A DNA stretch of 64,000 nucleotides from Candidatus Melainabacteria bacterium. Lineage in GTDB: Bacteria; Cyanobacteriota; Vampirovibrionia; Obscuribacterales; Obscuribacteraceae. The first letter of the stretch is position 1. Each line of letters starts with the position of its first letter. The notes under the pieces are model-generated. The model made no database searches. It was given only the letters and a program-made list of their open reading frames with translations, and was not told the origin of the DNA. This document shows, piece after piece, positions 61,308 to 64,000 of this stretch. The stretch is taken from positions 186,001 to 250,000 of the forward strand of contig JAFKGK010000006.1 of NCBI GenBank assembly GCA_017307165.1, read 5' to 3'. Made by a program: the position numbers and the translations under genes.

Positions 61308-62591
61308 ATGAGCATGCAGTTGGATGAGCGCAAGATAAACACCGGTAATTCCTCATGGATGCGCAGGTTTGCAAAAGCAACCATAATCGCCTTATTGCAA
61401 AAAATGCCCAAGGGCAGATTGGAGATACAAATGCCCGATGGGCAATGCCAGACTTTTGGTGCAGGTATTGATAGTTTCAGTCCTGTGGCTAAAATCGTTG
61501 TGCACTCGGATGAGTTTTTTGAGCGCTGTCTACTTTTTGGTGACCTCGGGCTGGCCGAGGCATATCTCGACGGATTGTGCGATTTGCACTCTATCAGATC
61601 CGTCATAAGCTGGTTTTTGCTAAATCAGGATTCGGTTTTGCTCAATGAGTCCAAGACCGCCAATGCCATGTTTAACTTGCTAGGGGTGCTCAATAAGATA
61701 GGTCACGCGCTCAGGGATAATTCGATTGCCAAAAGCAAAACAAATATTGCTGAGCATTACGATCTCGGCAATGATTTTTTTAAGCTATTTTTGGATGAGT
61801 CCATGGCATATTCGAGCGGTTTGTACACCCGGGACTACTCGCTGCATGACGCTCAACTAGCCAAGTTTGAGAGGATTGCAAAGGAGCTCCGCATTGCTCC
61901 TGGTGATCGCGTATTAGATTTGGGCTGCGGCTGGGGTGGCTTGACTTGTTATCTAGCACAAAACTTTGACTGCTCTCTGACGGCCTTGACGATATCCCAA
62001 CAACAATATGATTACACAAGCAAATTGATTGCCGATTTGGATCTCAAGCACAAAATCGATTTGCGGCTCGAAGATTACCGGCTGCACAGCGGGCTTTACG
62101 ACAAGATAGTGTCAATCGAAATGATCGAGGCCGTAGGCGAAAAATATATGGACCAATTTATACAAAAAGTAGACTCTCTGCTAGTCCGTGATGGTTTATT
62201 GCTTATGCAAATGATCACCAGCGCGGATTCGCGGTACGACGTCCTGCGTTCCAATGTCGATTTTATCCAAAAGCATATTTTCCCGGGTTCGATTTTGCCT
62301 TCGCTCTATAGAGTTAATACGGCTATGGTCAAATGTGGTGAGCTCTTTCTGGTCGACTTGGCCGACCTTAGCAATTCTTATGTCAGGACCTTGCGTGCCT
62401 GGCAAGACAATTTTGTGAGCCATCGCGCGCAACTGCGTGCCATGGGTTTTGACGATCGATTTATGCGCAAGTGGCTTTATTATTTTGAGTACTGCCAGGC
62501 GGCCTTTGCTATGCGCAACGTTTCTGTTGTGCAAGCCCTCTATTCGCGACCAAATAATCCTACGCTATCTCATGAATGGAATAATATATGA
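61308..62591 (+). CDS. CFA-synthase-like S-adenosylmethionine methyltransferase
   Basis: 427 aa, ATG at 61308 (AGGGATAG upstream). N-terminal about 130 residues plus the classical core: AEHYDLGNDFFKLFLDESMAYSSGLY (148-173) and SAM motif VLDLGCGWGGLT (202-213), MIEAVGEKYMDQF and IFPGSILPSL. Against E. coli Cfa, the bicarbonate-site Cys (YSC) is Ser170 (YSS) and the His of LLHTIG is Gln (LLMQMIT), while the Glu of EHVG is retained. That matches the DUF1365-associated subgroup and may make methyl-branched rather than cyclopropane products. ATGA overlap with the next gene. Confidence 0.9.
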   Translation: MSMQLDERKINTGNSSWMRRFAKATIIALLQKMPKGRLEIQMPDGQCQTFGAGIDSFSPVAKIVVHSDEFFERCLLFGDLGLAEAYLDGLCDLHSIRSVISWFLLNQDSVLLNESKTANAMFNLLGVLNKIGHALRDNSIAKSKTNIAEHYDLGNDFFKLFLDESMAYSSGLYTRDYSLHDAQLAKFERIAKELRIAPGDRVLDLGCGWGGLTCYLAQNFDCSLTALTISQQQYDYTSKLIADLDLKHKIDLRLEDYRLHSGLYDKIVSIEMIEAVGEKYMDQFIQKVDSLLVRDGLLLMQMITSADSRYDVLRSNVDFIQKHIFPGSILPSLYRVNTAMVKCGELFLVDLADLSNSYVRTLRAWQDNFVSHRAQLRAMGFDDRFMRKWLYYFEYCQAAFAMRNVSVVQALYSRPNNPTLSHEWNNI

Positions 62592-63376
62592 GCATCATTC
62601 TATTTCTCTTAGCAGCTGGGTTACTAGCTATCAGTCTCTACATGATTGGATTCTGGGTGCTTGCATTAAAATTGCGCAACGCCGGTATAGTCGATGTTGG
62701 CTGGGCACTGGGTTTTATTTATTTATCGATTGTCTATAGTGTTCTGGCTCAGGTCTGCTTACCTGGGAGCATGCTTTTATCTGCTATGTATTGGATCTCT
62801 AGTGGCAGATTGTTTTTGCATTTATTAAAGCGGTTTTTGCGATCGTATCCTCAAGAAGACCCCAGATACACTCGGCTTAGAGCCGACATGGGAGCAAATG
62901 CCGATTTAAAAATGCTATTTGTTTTTTTGTTTCAAGGTGTTGTGTTGCTGATCATGACTGTGCCGATGATCATTGCAGTCGCCACCTTGCGTCCTGATTT
63001 TGGCATCTGGATGATCGCCGGCTTTTTCTTGTGGCTTGTGGCCTCGATTGGTGAGTCTTTGGCCGACCAACAGCTAACTGCTTTTGCAAATGACCCTGCC
63101 AACAAGGGCAAGACATGCCAAGTCGGTCTATGGCATTATTCCAGGCATCCAAACTATTTTTTTGAGTGGCTGACCTCAGTTGCCTTTGCCTTATACGTTA
63201 TAGACGCGCCTTATGGTATCTGGGCTTTGATCTGCCCGACCTTGATTTTATACCTGCTTTTTTATGCGACTGGCATTAAGCCATCAGAAGCCCACTCTCT
63301 GCAAACCAGGAGTGATTATGCCGAATATGTGAGGACTACCAGCGTTTTTATCCCGCTTCCAAGGAGAAAGGTCTGA
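62588..63376 (+). CDS. DUF1295 / steroid-5-alpha-reductase-like membrane protein
   Basis: 262 aa with six or more hydrophobic helices. The diagnostic C-terminal motif CQVGLWHYSRHPNYFFEWLTSVAFALYV, then PTLILYLLFYATGIKPSEAHSLQTRSDYAEYVRTTSVFIPLPRRK is shared by DUF1295 proteins and isoprenylcysteine methyltransferase or reductase-type enzymes. Role in this operon is likely reduction or modification of the acyl chain. It overlaps the preceding gene (ATGA) and the following one (TGATG). Confidence 0.88.
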   Translation: MSIILFLLAAGLLAISLYMIGFWVLALKLRNAGIVDVGWALGFIYLSIVYSVLAQVCLPGSMLLSAMYWISSGRLFLHLLKRFLRSYPQEDPRYTRLRADMGANADLKMLFVFLFQGVVLLIMTVPMIIAVATLRPDFGIWMIAGFFLWLVASIGESLADQQLTAFANDPANKGKTCQVGLWHYSRHPNYFFEWLTSVAFALYVIDAPYGIWALICPTLILYLLFYATGIKPSEAHSLQTRSDYAEYVRTTSVFIPLPRRKV

Positions 63377-64000
63377 TGTCATCGACATTAAATCAAAAAA
63401 GATATAGTGTGGATCAAAAATCCGATATGCTGATTTATGATCTCATAGCCACGGGGCTTGTGCCGCAATTTTTCATCCGCCGCGGTATCAGGCAGATGCT
63501 CAAGGCCAAATTGCAAGGGCTTAGGTTGGATAATGCAGAGCAGATAATGCAAGAGACTAGAGACTTTGCCGAGCAGCTAAAAGCATACCCAATCGCCATA
63601 GAGACAGATCGAGCCAATACTCAGCATTATGAGGTGCCAGTAGCCTTTTTTAGCAATATACTTGGACCTGCTATGAAATACAGCTGCTGCTTGTTCGAAG
63701 ACGGTGACGATCTTGCTCGCGCCGAAGAGCGCATGCTGGCTTTGAGTTGTGAGCGGGCTGAGATCGCCAATGGGCACAGTATTTTGGATCTGGGGTGCGG
63801 CTGGGGGGCGATGACTCTCTTTTGCGCGCAAAGGTTTCCACAGTCTCAAGTGACGGCTGTTTCTAATTCACGTTTTCAGAGGCAATATATCGAGAGCAAA
63901 GCTGAGCGGCTAGGCCTGACAAATGTGCGAGTGATCACATGTGACATCAATGCTCTTTCATTTCCCAATGATACTTTCGATCGCATTGTTTCGATTGAGA
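63376..64000 (+). CDS. Second CFA-like/coclaurine-N-methyltransferase-like methyltransferase, 5' part (partial)
   Basis: 208 codons are visible; the frame leaves the window. ATG at 63376 overlaps the previous stop (TGATG). Visible features: HYEVPVAFFSNILGPAMKYSCCLFED (about 84-109) and SAM motif ILDLGCGWGAMTLF (136-149), RIVSIE at the end. This spacing (E-V-P-x-x-F-F-x-x-x-L-G-P-x-x-K-Y-S-C) marks the CFA-like group near coclaurine N-methyltransferase. In contrast to the gene at 61308 the YSC cysteine is retained. A second methyltransferase in the operon suggests two sequential or alternative methyl transfers. Confidence 0.88.
   Translation, partial: MSSTLNQKRYSVDQKSDMLIYDLIATGLVPQFFIRRGIRQMLKAKLQGLRLDNAEQIMQETRDFAEQLKAYPIAIETDRANTQHYEVPVAFFSNILGPAMKYSCCLFEDGDDLARAEERMLALSCERAEIANGHSILDLGCGWGAMTLFCAQRFPQSQVTAVSNSRFQRQYIESKAERLGLTNVRVITCDINALSFPNDTFDRIVSIE

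Overview
This window looks like chromosome from a Gram-negative, non-photosynthetic bacterium with moderate GC. Outer-membrane TolC-type channels, a patatin-like lipase and many exported proteins point to a double membrane. The mix of TPR proteins, Crp/Fnr regulators with a GTSRGTVN/GTKRGRIN-type helix-turn-helix, KGG and zf-trcl small proteins, a bacteriophytochrome and a receiver-kinase hybrid resembles Vampirovibrionia/Melainabacteria of the Obscuribacter type. That placement is my inference from gene content; no marker gene in the window fixes it. I saw no rRNA, tRNA, CRISPR array, insertion sequence or prophage.

Layout. 1-5.5 kb: the end of a DUF1800 gene and its DUF1501 partner, a TadG-like protein, a TPR protein and a zinc-ribbon protein. 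5.6-12.6 kb is stress-flavoured: a lysine-rich protein, a lone receiver, an SDR-hemerythrin fusion, a luciferase-like monooxygenase and a large catalase with a signal peptide, several closed by clear hairpin terminators. 12.6-23.1 kb is regulatory and mixed: a receiver lacking its aspartate, two tandem Crp/Fnr regulators with palindromes in front, two exported coiled-coil proteins, a bacteriophytochrome with no kinase domain, a KGG protein, Hsp20 with a leucine-rich-repeat-variant protein, and a HAD phosphatase. 23.1-33.2 kb is a surface-glycan island with glycosyltransferases, a NeuD-like O-acetyltransferase fused to an SGNH domain, and a DegT-type aminotransferase. 33.2-38.6 kb holds a zinc alcohol dehydrogenase, unknown exported proteins, a DoxX-like protein and an OmpR-type regulator that looks leaderless. 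38.7-43.2 kb holds a TPR lipoprotein and a tightly coupled GCS2 ligase, MFS and PepSY-TM operon. 43.2-56.6 kb has a receiver-HTH-Ser/Thr kinase hybrid, a patatin, two tandem TolC-like genes, an MFS exporter, a receiver, an ATP-dependent DNA ligase, an LRR protein, a second degenerate receiver and a TPR protein. 56.7-64.0 kb has a PAS histidine kinase, then a lipid-modification operon that runs off the window.

How the genes work together. The last operon is the most coherent unit: acyl desaturase, FAD amine-oxidase-like protein, DUF1365 protein, CFA-synthase-like methyltransferase, DUF1295 membrane reductase and a second CFA-like methyltransferase. Four of its five complete junctions overlap by a few bases (the fifth is 12 nt apart). 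The set suggests desaturation followed by methylation and further oxidation or reduction of membrane acyl chains. Signalling parts are numerous and mostly unpartnered: two single-domain receivers, two receivers without the phospho-acceptor, an orphan OmpR regulator, a phytochrome without kinase, one histidine kinase and one receiver-kinase hybrid. Several proteins fuse modules that are usually separate (SDR-hemerythrin, NeuD-SGNH, glycosyltransferase plus exported domain, receiver-HTH-kinase).
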